NCBI GenBank assembly: GCA_035533755.1
Contig: DATLTC010000067.1
Location: 1 to 64,000 of the forward strand
Source of the DNA: Gemmatimonadaceae bacterium
GTDB lineage: Bacteria > Gemmatimonadota > Gemmatimonadetes > Gemmatimonadales > Gemmatimonadaceae
Length of the DNA stretch: 64,000 nucleotides
Reading direction: 5' to 3'
In this document: piece by piece, positions 1-6,768 of the stretch
How the letters are laid out: each line of letters opens with the position of its first letter
Numbering within the stretch: position 1 is the stretch's first letter
The notes under the pieces: generated by a model
Database searches by the model: none
The model's input: only the letters and a program-made list of their open reading frames with translations
What the model was told of the DNA's origin: nothing
Position numbers and translations under genes: made by a program

Positions 1-1305
1 GCGTCGCGCGTGCGGCGTTTCACCCGGCGCCGAGCCGGGGCCCACAGGCACGTGGGCCACGAACTGCGCGATGTCCACCACCGCCACGCCGCCGCGGGCC
101 CGCGCGGCGGGGTTGCGCAGCACGAGCTGCGGGCGCCATGCCTCGTGGGCGCCACGCGCATGCTCGGGGTCGTGGCCGGCGAGCGCCGCGATCGCGTCGT
201 CGCGCAGTCCCTCGGCCTGGGCGCCGGCTTCATCCAGGTGGGCATCGAACGCTCGCGCCACGGCGTCGGTGGAGCACCCGCAGAGCGTGTCGTGCGGATG
301 GCCGAGGAGCAGTTCGCGCCACGCCGCGAGGACGAGCGCCCGGCCCGCTCCGCTACGCTGCCGCGCCGCGAGCGCCGTCCACGGCTCCACCTCGCGGACG
401 AGGAGTCGCGCGATCCGCGCCGCGCGCCGCTTCTGGTGCGCCCGCGTGGCCAGGGTGCCCTGCAGCGTCCACGCATATCCGTAGGAATCGCGCAATTCGC
501 CGTGGATCTCGGGCAGGCGCGCCGCGCCCGCGGCGTCGCGGGCCGCGCCGGCGAACGCGCCGAGTGAGCTGGGGCTCACCGTCGTCGGCGCCGCGACCCC
601 GGCGAGCGCCGTGATGGCCGCCGAGAGGTCACGCTGGCGCGCGTGATGGTCGGCGCCGTTGAGGAGCAGTACGACGCCGATCCGCGCACGCGGTTTGAGT
701 TCATCCCGGATATTCCGCCACCGCGTGGCGGCCGCGGCAGCATCCACCGGCAGGTCGGCGCCGAATTCGTACCCGCTGCGCGGCAGATGGTACAGCAGCG
801 CGCGCTCGCCCGAGGGCGCCGCCCACCAGCAGGCGTCGCCGTCCGGCCACCGGCGGCTGCCGAAGCCGCGCCAGACCACGACCATATCGAGCCCGAATCC
901 GCGCGCCAGGCTGGGCAGTGCCGCCGGGTGCCCGAACGAATCCGGGCAGTAGAGCACCGGCGGCGCCTCGGCCCGCAGGGCGCGCAGCGTTCGGCGCCCC
1001 TGGAGCAAGTTGCGCACGAGCGTCTCACCGTTCGGGATCAGCTCGTCGGACAGCACGAACCAGGGCCCGGCCTCGAGGGCCCGGCTCCGCAGGAGCGCCG
1101 CGAGTTCGGCGGCGCGCTCGGGACGCACGGCCAGGTAGTCGTCCAGCACCACCGTCTGGCCGTCGAGGAGGAAGCTGGCGCCGTCGCGCGGGGGATCGTC
1201 GAGCAGCTCGTCCACCAGCGCCACCAGGCGCTGCCGGAACCGCCCCGCAGGGTGGTACCACTCGCGATCCCAGTGGGTGTGCGAGACGAGGTGGACGGTG
1301 AGCAT
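1..1305 (-). CDS. Glycoside hydrolase family 38 alpha-mannosidase, 5' part (cut by window edge)
   Basis: Reading leftward from the ATG at 1305-1303, 435 codons stay open to the window edge, so only the N-terminal part is present. The protein begins MLTVHLVSHTHWDREWY. HTHWDREW is the GH38 signature, and its first His and Asp are zinc ligands in characterised members. YCPDSFGHPAALP follows near residue 120 and supplies the expected catalytic Asp in the D-x-F-G-H context. LLLNGADHHARQ and a later LLGHPHDTLCGCSTDAV match the end of the catalytic barrel and the GH38 middle domain. No signal peptide is visible, so a cytoplasmic enzyme trimming alpha-mannosides is likely. The leader just upstream carries an 8-nt repeat array (1315-1353). 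The family assignment is firm; the exact substrate is not known. Confidence 0.88.
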   Translation of the reverse strand, partial: MLTVHLVSHTHWDREWYHPAGRFRQRLVALVDELLDDPPRDGASFLLDGQTVVLDDYLAVRPERAAELAALLRSRALEAGPWFVLSDELIPNGETLVRNLLQGRRTLRALRAEAPPVLYCPDSFGHPAALPSLARGFGLDMVVVWRGFGSRRWPDGDACWWAAPSGERALLYHLPRSGYEFGADLPVDAAAAATRWRNIRDELKPRARIGVVLLLNGADHHARQRDLSAAITALAGVAAPTTVSPSSLGAFAGAARDAAGAARLPEIHGELRDSYGYAWTLQGTLATRAHQKRRAARIARLLVREVEPWTALAARQRSGAGRALVLAAWRELLLGHPHDTLCGCSTDAVARAFDAHLDEAGAQAEGLRDDAIAALAGHDPEHARGAHEAWRPQLVLRNPAARARGGVAVVDIAQFVAHVPVGPGSAPGETPHARR

Positions 1306-1314
1306 GCCAATAGA

Positions 1315-1353
1315 GACGGTAGGAGGGTAGGACGGTAGGAGGGTAGGACGGTC
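1315..1353. repeat. Array of the 8-nt repeat GGTAGGAC/GGTAGGAG
   Basis: Four 8-nt units run in phase from 1318 to 1349 (GGTAGGAG, GGTAGGAC, GGTAGGAG, GGTAGGAC) and end with a partial unit GGTC at 1350-1353. The array is in the short 5' leader of the GH38 gene, so its transcript would read as CCTACC-rich. Related arrays occur at 39725-39810 and 63257-63286. Confidence 0.8.
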
Positions 1354-1472
1354 AAACCAAGTTCACGCCGCGACCGCACGGGAACAAGCGACCCGGGTCT
1401 GCCCGTTGACCGCGGCCCGTGGACCCTTGAAGTTGAGAGGTTCGCTGCCCGGTCACTCTCACTCGGACGCTC

Positions 1473-2120
1473 ATGCACGAACTGCTCGATCTGTTCCACC
1501 GCATCACCAACGTCCGCGAGCTGATCGCGTGGGGTGGGTACGTGGGGCTGACGACGGTCATCTTCGCGGAAACCGGCCTGCTGGTGGGATTCTTCCTTCC
1601 CGGCGATTCGCTGATCGTCACCGCGGGCCTGTTCGCGGCGCTCGGGCAGTTCGACGTCTATCTGATGGGACTCCTCCTGTCGGCGGCGTCGATCATCGGC
1701 AACACGGTGGGGTACGGCATCGGGCGCGCCACCGGGCACGCGTTGTACGCGCGTCCCGATTCGCTGCTGTTCAAGCGCAAGCATCTGCTCAGGGCCCACG
1801 ACTTCTACGAGCGCCACGGCGGCGCCACGGTGCTCATCGCGCGGTTCATGCCCATCGTGCGCACGTTCGTGCCCGTGGTGGCCGGCGTGGCGAACATGAA
1901 CCTACGCCGCTACACGGTGTTCAACATCATCGGGGGGCTGGCCTGGATCTGGGGCATGCTCTTCATCGGGTATTTCCTGGGGCGCTACATTCCGGGAGTG
2001 GATCGCCACATCGACGTGGTGATCTTGATCGTGATCGGATTGTCGCTCACGCCAGGCGCCGTCGCGTGGTTGCGCGCACGCCGCCGGGCCGCCCCAGCGG
2101 ATATCGCACCGGACGCCTGA
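1473..2120 (+). CDS. DedA family inner-membrane protein
   Basis: The 215-residue product matches DedA (SNARE-associated) proteins in length and layout. An N-terminal helical region is followed by the family's conserved segment [15 protein letters not shown] (about residues 33-47) and later by [23 protein letters not shown] (split across residues 113-135), which contains the conserved F-x-P-x-x-R motif. Several long hydrophobic stretches and a basic C-terminal tail indicate an integral membrane protein. Family members act in lipid carrier (undecaprenyl-phosphate or phospholipid) flipping and membrane homeostasis; the substrate here cannot be read. The superoxide dismutase gene begins 17 nt downstream on the same strand, so the two are probably co-transcribed. 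Confidence 0.92.
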   Translation: MHELLDLFHRITNVRELIAWGGYVGLTTVIFAETGLLVGFFLPGDSLIVTAGLFAALGQFDVYLMGLLLSAASIIGNTVGYGIGRATGHALYARPDSLLFKRKHLLRAHDFYERHGGATVLIARFMPIVRTFVPVVAGVANMNLRRYTVFNIIGGLAWIWGMLFIGYFLGRYIPGVDRHIDVVILIVIGLSLTPGAVAWLRARRRAAPADIAPDA

Positions 2121-2137
2121 CGTCCAAGGAGATCGAT

Positions 2138-2734
2138 ATGGCCTTCACCCTGCCCGCCCTTCCGTACGCGAACAACGCCCTCGAGCCGCACGTCGACGCG
2201 CGAACGATGGAGATCCAGCACGACAAGCACCACGGCGCCTACGTGACCAACCTCAACGCCGCCGTGGACAAGGCGCCCGAGCTGCAGGGCAAGTCGCTCG
2301 ACGATCTGCTCAAGAATCTGAACGCCGTGCCGGAGGCGGTGCGCACCGCGGTGCGCAACAACGGCGGCGGCCACTGGAACCACGCGATGTTCTGGCAGAT
2401 CATGAGTCCCAAGGGAGGCGGCGAGCCCACCGGCAAGCTGGCCGACGCGATCAAGGGGTCGTTCGGCGATTTTGCCAAGTTCCAGGAGCAGTTCGCCGCC
2501 GCCGCGATGGGGCGGTTCGGTTCGGGCTGGGCCTGGATCGTGAAGGACGGGGCCAAGCTCGCCATCGTGAGCACGCCCAACCAGGACAATCCGCTCATGG
2601 ACGGCAAGCACGCCGTGATGGGCCTGGATGTCTGGGAGCACGCGTACTACCTGAACTACCAGAATCGGCGCGCCGACTACATCAAGGCGTGGTGGAACGT
2701 GGTGGACTGGCAGGCCGTGGCCGACCGCCTGTAG
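2138..2734 (+). CDS. sodA: Superoxide dismutase, Mn/Fe family, with a Gln at the first metal-ligand position
   Basis: The 198-residue product aligns along its whole length with Mn/Fe superoxide dismutases, which convert superoxide to hydrogen peroxide and oxygen. AAGGAG at 2126-2131 lies 6 nt before the ATG and fixes the start. Visible family motifs are [10 protein letters not shown] (residues 73-82), GRFGSGWAW (125-133), STPNQDNP (145-152) and [10 protein letters not shown] (162-171). These give ligands His82, Asp164 and His168, and a Mn-type Gln149. The first ligand is normally the first His of a [HH-x-KHH] motif; here the motif reads [11 protein letters not shown], with CAG (Gln27) at that position and His28 next to it. 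The rest of the active site, including His32 and Tyr35, is intact. No signal peptide is seen, so it is cytoplasmic. Whether the enzyme binds metal normally is open. Confidence 0.93.
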   Translation: MAFTLPALPYANNALEPHVDARTMEIQHDKHHGAYVTNLNAAVDKAPELQGKSLDDLLKNLNAVPEAVRTAVRNNGGGHWNHAMFWQIMSPKGGGEPTGKLADAIKGSFGDFAKFQEQFAAAAMGRFGSGWAWIVKDGAKLAIVSTPNQDNPLMDGKHAVMGLDVWEHAYYLNYQNRRADYIKAWWNVVDWQAVADRL

Positions 2735-2750
2735 GCCGCCCCACGTCCGC

Positions 2751-2783
2751 AGCGCGCTGGCGCGGTCTCCGCGTCAGCGCGCT
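2751..2783. terminator. Bidirectional hairpin terminator between sod and the antiporter gene
   Basis: A 15-bp stem (2751-2765 with 2769-2783, one G-T pair) closes a 3-nt loop TCT. It begins 17 nt after the superoxide dismutase stop and overlaps the stop codon of the converging antiporter gene. Only a weak T run (TTTCGT) follows on the plus strand. The symmetric stem could serve both genes. Confidence 0.6.
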
Positions 2784-4039
2784 TTCGTATGTCGGGACGT
2801 GCCCGCCACGAGATCGTCGAGGCCGCCCTTGGCGGCCAGCCGCCGTTCCCGCGTCGCGGCCCGCCGCCCCAGCGCGGGGGGCGTGATGAACGTCGTCACG
2901 AGCACCATGAGCATGATCGCGCCGAACAATCCGGCGTCGATGCCGCCGGTGGCGAGCCCCATCTGCGCGAAGATCAACCCCACTTCGCCGCGCGGCACCA
3001 TGGCCACGCCCACGAGCAGCTTGTCGCCGCGGAACCACCAGGGCACGTAGCCCGCCAGCACCTTGCCTGCCACGCCGACGGCGATCAGCATGCCGCCCAC
3101 GAGCAACGCGTCGGCACTCATGAGGGCGCGCAGATTCACGGCCGCCCCCACGCTGGCAAAGAAGATCGGGACGAAGAACTGCCCGATGCGCGTGGTGGAC
3201 TCCCGCACCTCGCCCGCCTGCGGCAGGTCGTGGAGCACGAGGCCCGCGGCGAACGCGCCGATGATCATCGCCGAGCCCGCGAGGTGGGCGAGCCAGGCAA
3301 GAAAAAATGCGAATGCGATCGCCACCAGACCGAGTGCGCCGGAGGCCCGGATCCTCTCGGCCACGCGGAACACGGGCGGCGCCACGCGGCCGCCGACGAC
3401 CACGGCCAGCACCACGAACGCCCCCGCCACCCCCGCGATGCGGGCGATGCTCGTCACCGATGCGGAGCCCCCCTCGACGATGCCGGCCACCACGGCCAGG
3501 ATCACGAGCCCGATCACGTCGTCGATCACGGCCGCGCCCAGGACCACCCGTCCCTCGGTGGTCTCGAGCATGTCGAGTTCGGAGAGCACGCGCGCCGAGA
3601 TGCCCACCGAGGTGGCGCAGAGCGCGGCGCCGCACACCAGCGCCGGCACGTGCCCGAGCCCCAGCCACTCGGCGCCGAGGAACCCCGCGCCGAACGGCAT
3701 CGCGACGCCGGCGAATGCGACCGTGGTGGCCACGCCGCCGACCTTGACCAGCGACCGCACGTCCGTCTCGAGCCCGATCTCGAACAGCAGCAGGATGACG
3801 CCGATCTGCGACATCGCGGCGATGACGGCATCGGAGGCATGGACGATGCCCAGCACCGATCCGCCGAGCAATACACCGGCCACGAGCTCGCCGAGCACGG
3901 CCGGCTGTCCGAACCGCTGCGCGATCTCGCCGAGCACCTTGGTGCCCACGATGATCGCCATCAGCGCCGCGAGCAGATGGGCGACCGGGGATTCGGCGGC
4001 ACCCGCCCCGGCGGCGAGCACCGCGACGGGCAGGATCAC
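2774..4039 (-). CDS. Cation:proton antiporter, CPA2 (KefB-like) family
   Basis: The 421-residue integral membrane protein has about twelve hydrophobic segments and the Na+/H+ exchanger fold. The ion-binding pair is visible as VIDDVIG with Asp173-Asp174, and the family segment QPAVLGELVAGVLLG occurs near residues 45-60. The C-terminus is a short charged tail without a TrkA-N/RCK domain, so this is a core exchanger without the nucleotide-binding regulator of KefB/KefC. The start is GTG at 4039-4037, inside the speA stop as GTGA, so it is translationally coupled to speA. The coupling suggests the pair acts together in pH or polyamine homeostasis; that is inference. The transported cation (Na+ or K+) cannot be told. 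Confidence 0.9.
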   Translation of the reverse strand: MILPVAVLAAGAGAAESPVAHLLAALMAIIVGTKVLGEIAQRFGQPAVLGELVAGVLLGGSVLGIVHASDAVIAAMSQIGVILLLFEIGLETDVRSLVKVGGVATTVAFAGVAMPFGAGFLGAEWLGLGHVPALVCGAALCATSVGISARVLSELDMLETTEGRVVLGAAVIDDVIGLVILAVVAGIVEGGSASVTSIARIAGVAGAFVVLAVVVGGRVAPPVFRVAERIRASGALGLVAIAFAFFLAWLAHLAGSAMIIGAFAAGLVLHDLPQAGEVRESTTRIGQFFVPIFFASVGAAVNLRALMSADALLVGGMLIAVGVAGKVLAGYVPWWFRGDKLLVGVAMVPRGEVGLIFAQMGLATGGIDAGLFGAIMLMVLVTTFITPPALGRRAATRERRLAAKGGLDDLVAGTSRHTKAR

Positions 4040-6015
4040 TGCGCCGCCTCGCCCTCCAGATACGTGTAGCCCTCGAGACCGGCCACGTAGTCGGCGATGA
4101 AGGTGTTGGCCTCCTGCCGCGTGAGGTACTTGGCCGCGGCCACCTTGCGCCGGAACACCTGGAGGAGATCGGAGGCGCGGAACTGCACGTAGTCCAGCAC
4201 CTCGGTCACCGTATCGCCGTGCACGAGGTCGCTCACCTCGTAGCCGCCGTTGGGGCCCAGACGGACGTGCACGGCGTTGGTGTCGCCGAACAGGTTGTGC
4301 AGGTCGCCGAGAATTTCCTGGTACGCGCCGGTGAGGAACACGCCGAGCACATACGGCTCGCCGTCGCGGAACTCGTGGAGCTCCAGACTCGGCGCGCCGG
4401 TCTTCTCACCCACGAACCGGTCGATCTTGCCGTCGGAATCGCAGGTCACGTCCTGGATCGTGCCACGCCGGGTGGGCTCCTCGTCCAGCCGGTGGATGGG
4501 CATGATCGGGAACAGCTGGTCGATGGCCCAGCTGTCGGGCAGCGACTGGAAGAGCGAGAAGTTGCAGAAGTAGCGGTCGACGAGCGTGGACTCGAGGTCG
4601 CCCATGATGTCGTCGTAGGCGTCGCGATTCTGACGGCAGATGCGGGCGATGACGTTGATGGTGGCGAAATACGCCTGCTCGGCCAGGGCCCGCTCGCGCA
4701 ACGAAAGCACGCCGGAATTGAAGTACTCGTGCGCGCGATCCTTGTCGAAGGTGGCGTCGTGGAACACCTCCTTCACGCGCCGGCGCGACACGTTCTTGCG
4801 TGAGACGTCCTTGTGGTCGGCCACCATCTCGTGGAGGAGTTGATGGTCGTCGTCGGTGAGCGGGGGCAGCGGCTGCTCGGCCACCGACTCCACGTCGATC
4901 ACCTTGAGCAGGAGCAGCGCGTGGTGCGCGGTGAGGGCGCGCCCCGACTCGCTGATCACGTGCGGCATCGGCTGGTCGTGCTCGCGGCACGCTTCGGCCA
5001 GCGTGTAGATCACGTCGTTGGCGTACTCCTGGAGCGAGTAGTTCACGCTCGCGTCGGACGTGGAGTTGGTGCCGTCGTAATCCACGCCCAGCCCGCCGCC
5101 CACGTCCACGTGCGAGATGTCCACGCCCATCGACCGGAGCTCCACGTAGAAGCGGGCGATCTCCTGCAGCCCCGACTTGATGAATCGGATGTCGGTGATC
5201 TGCGAGCCGAGATGGAAGTGGATGAGCCGCAGGATGTCGAGGCGGCCGGCGGCGCGCAGCTTCTCCACGGCCTGCACGAGCTGGGCCGAGTTGAGGCCGA
5301 ACTTGGACTTCTCGCCGCCGCTCTCCGCCCACCGCCCGAATCCGCGCGACGCCAGCTTGATGCGGACGCCCGCCAGCGGCGTGACCTCCATCTCGTCGGC
5401 CACCTGCAGCAGCACGTCGATCTCGCTGGGCTGCTCGATGACGATGAACACCTGGTGGCCAAGCTTCTGGCCCATCAGGGCGAGGCGCATGAACTCCTCG
5501 TCCTTGTACCCGTTGCAGACGATCACGTGGTTGGTGTGCTCGGCCAGCCCCAGCACCGCCTGCAGCTCGGGCTTGCTGCCGCACTCGAGGCCCACGCCGT
5601 GGGCGGCCCCGAATTGCACGATCTCCTCCACCACGTGGCGCTGCTGGTTCACCTTGATCGGGTACACCGTGGTGTAGCCGCCCTGGTACCCGTACTCGTC
5701 GCGCGCCGCCTGGAAATGGCTGCCCAGCGCGTCGATGCGCGAGCGCAGGATGTCGGAGAAGCGCAGCAGCACCGGCAGCGCGATCCCCTGCTCTTCGAGG
5801 TCGAGCTCCAACTCGAAGAGATCCACCTCCTGGCCGGGCTGGGTCTTGTCGGGGCGGACCACGACGTGCCCCTTGGCATTGACGTCGAAGAAGCCGGCGC
5901 CCCAGCCCTCGATGTTGTAGAGCTGGCGCGCCGCCTCGATGGTCCAGCCGGTGGCAGGCGCGTTGGCGTCCGGAGGCGCCGACACGGGCGCCGAATCCGC
6001 GGTGTGAGTCCCCAT
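4036..6015 (-). CDS. speA: Biosynthetic arginine decarboxylase
   Basis: The 659-residue product has the length and architecture of SpeA, the PLP-dependent enzyme that turns arginine into agmatine, the first step of the agmatine route to putrescine. The PLP lysine is in TVYPIKVNQQRH (Lys121). HFHLGSQI, VDVGGGLGVDYDG and ISESGRAL mark the alanine-racemase-like barrel, and DVTCDSDGKIDRF (about residue 520) is the conserved C-terminal cysteine segment. The ATG at 6015 opens MGTHTADSAP with no signal peptide, so it is cytoplasmic here. A TATAAG-like box at 6031-6026 sits about 10 nt before the ATG, which would give an almost leaderless mRNA. pdxH, the PLP-supplying oxidase, lies 54 nt upstream on the same strand. 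The downstream antiporter overlaps by 4 nt. Confidence 0.96.
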   Translation of the reverse strand: MGTHTADSAPVSAPPDANAPATGWTIEAARQLYNIEGWGAGFFDVNAKGHVVVRPDKTQPGQEVDLFELELDLEEQGIALPVLLRFSDILRSRIDALGSHFQAARDEYGYQGGYTTVYPIKVNQQRHVVEEIVQFGAAHGVGLECGSKPELQAVLGLAEHTNHVIVCNGYKDEEFMRLALMGQKLGHQVFIVIEQPSEIDVLLQVADEMEVTPLAGVRIKLASRGFGRWAESGGEKSKFGLNSAQLVQAVEKLRAAGRLDILRLIHFHLGSQITDIRFIKSGLQEIARFYVELRSMGVDISHVDVGGGLGVDYDGTNSTSDASVNYSLQEYANDVIYTLAEACREHDQPMPHVISESGRALTAHHALLLLKVIDVESVAEQPLPPLTDDDHQLLHEMVADHKDVSRKNVSRRRVKEVFHDATFDKDRAHEYFNSGVLSLRERALAEQAYFATINVIARICRQNRDAYDDIMGDLESTLVDRYFCNFSLFQSLPDSWAIDQLFPIMPIHRLDEEPTRRGTIQDVTCDSDGKIDRFVGEKTGAPSLELHEFRDGEPYVLGVFLTGAYQEILGDLHNLFGDTNAVHVRLGPNGGYEVSDLVHGDTVTEVLDYVQFRASDLLQVFRRKVAAAKYLTRQEANTFIADYVAGLEGYTYLEGEAAQ

Positions 6016-6069
6016 AGACCGGAATCTTATAATGTCCGGCGGCCGCGTGCTACGGAGATTTTCGGTGGG

Positions 6070-6669
6070 CTACGGGAACAGCGGGCGCCGGGCCCAGCCG
6101 TCGCCCGCCCGGGTGTACACCTCGCGCTCGTGCAGCCGGCTCGGCATGGCGTGCCAGAATTCGATCCGGTCGGGCGCTACGCGGAACCCCGACCAGTACG
6201 GCGGGCGCGGAACCGGCCCATCGCCGAACTTCCTGGTGAACTCGGCCACCCGCACCGCGAGCAACCCATCCGTGGCCAGTTCGCGGCTCTGGGTGGACGC
6301 CCACGCCCCGATCTGGCTGCCCCGCTCCCGTGAGGCGAAGTACGCGTCGGCCTCGGCGTCGGTCACCGGAGCCGCCAGTCCCTCCACCCGCACCTGGCGC
6401 TCCATGGCCTGCCAGTGGAAGCAGAGCGCGGCATGCGGGTTGGCCGCGAGCTCGCGGCCCTTGCGGCTCTCGAAGTTGGTGTAGAACACGAAGCCGCGTT
6501 CGTCCACGTCCTTGAGCAGGAGGATGCGCACCGCGGGACGGCCCTGGGCGTCGGCCGTGCCGAGCGCGAACGCCGTGGGTTCGGGGAGCAGGGCGCGATC
6601 CAGCGCCTGCGCCTGGTCGAGCAGCGCGCGGAATCGCGTGAACGGTTCGGCAAAGGGAACGGTGATCAT
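6070..6669 (-). CDS. pdxH: Pyridoxamine 5'-phosphate oxidase
   Basis: From the ATG at 6669 the product is 199 residues ([10 protein letters not shown]...), close to the usual PdxH length. An in-frame start 27 codons earlier adds only a basic, non-conserved stretch overlapping the upstream hairpin region and is less likely. The enzyme oxidises pyridoxamine or pyridoxine 5'-phosphate to PLP using FMN. Visible family features are [18 protein letters not shown] (FMN-binding strand region), [19 protein letters not shown], the [14 protein letters not shown] region and the C-terminal RLHEREVY plus GWARRPLFP. It lies between the S9 peptidase gene and speA on the same strand; SpeA uses PLP, which may explain the proximity. 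Confidence 0.95.
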   Translation of the reverse strand: MITVPFAEPFTRFRALLDQAQALDRALLPEPTAFALGTADAQGRPAVRILLLKDVDERGFVFYTNFESRKGRELAANPHAALCFHWQAMERQVRVEGLAAPVTDAEADAYFASRERGSQIGAWASTQSRELATDGLLAVRVAEFTRKFGDGPVPRPPYWSGFRVAPDRIEFWHAMPSRLHEREVYTRAGDGWARRPLFP

Positions 6670-6712
6670 CGGCGGGCGCGGAGGCGAGAGGGAACGACAC
6701 CGAAACGTAAAC

Positions 6713-6745
6713 GGCGCGCGGCCCCGGGACGAGGGACCACGCGCC
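6713..6745 (-). terminator. Hairpin terminator after the S9 peptidase gene
   Basis: A 13-bp stem (6733-6745 with 6713-6725, three G-T pairs on the minus strand) encloses a 7-nt loop. On the minus strand it is followed by GTTTACGTTT. It lies 24 nt after the peptidase stop and just before pdxH, so it should separate the peptidase transcript from pdxH. Confidence 0.5.
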
Positions 6746-6768
6746 GCCACGCCAGGCGCCGACTCCGG

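Noticed and set aside
1404-1435. TTGACC with a 17-nt spacer before dedA as a sigma-70 promoter
   Set aside because: The matching -10 position reads GAAGTT, only two of six consensus bases.
6028-6033. Perfect TATAAT on the plus strand between pdxH and speA
   Set aside because: No plus-strand gene lies downstream; the AT-rich box is more likely part of a minus-strand promoter for speA.
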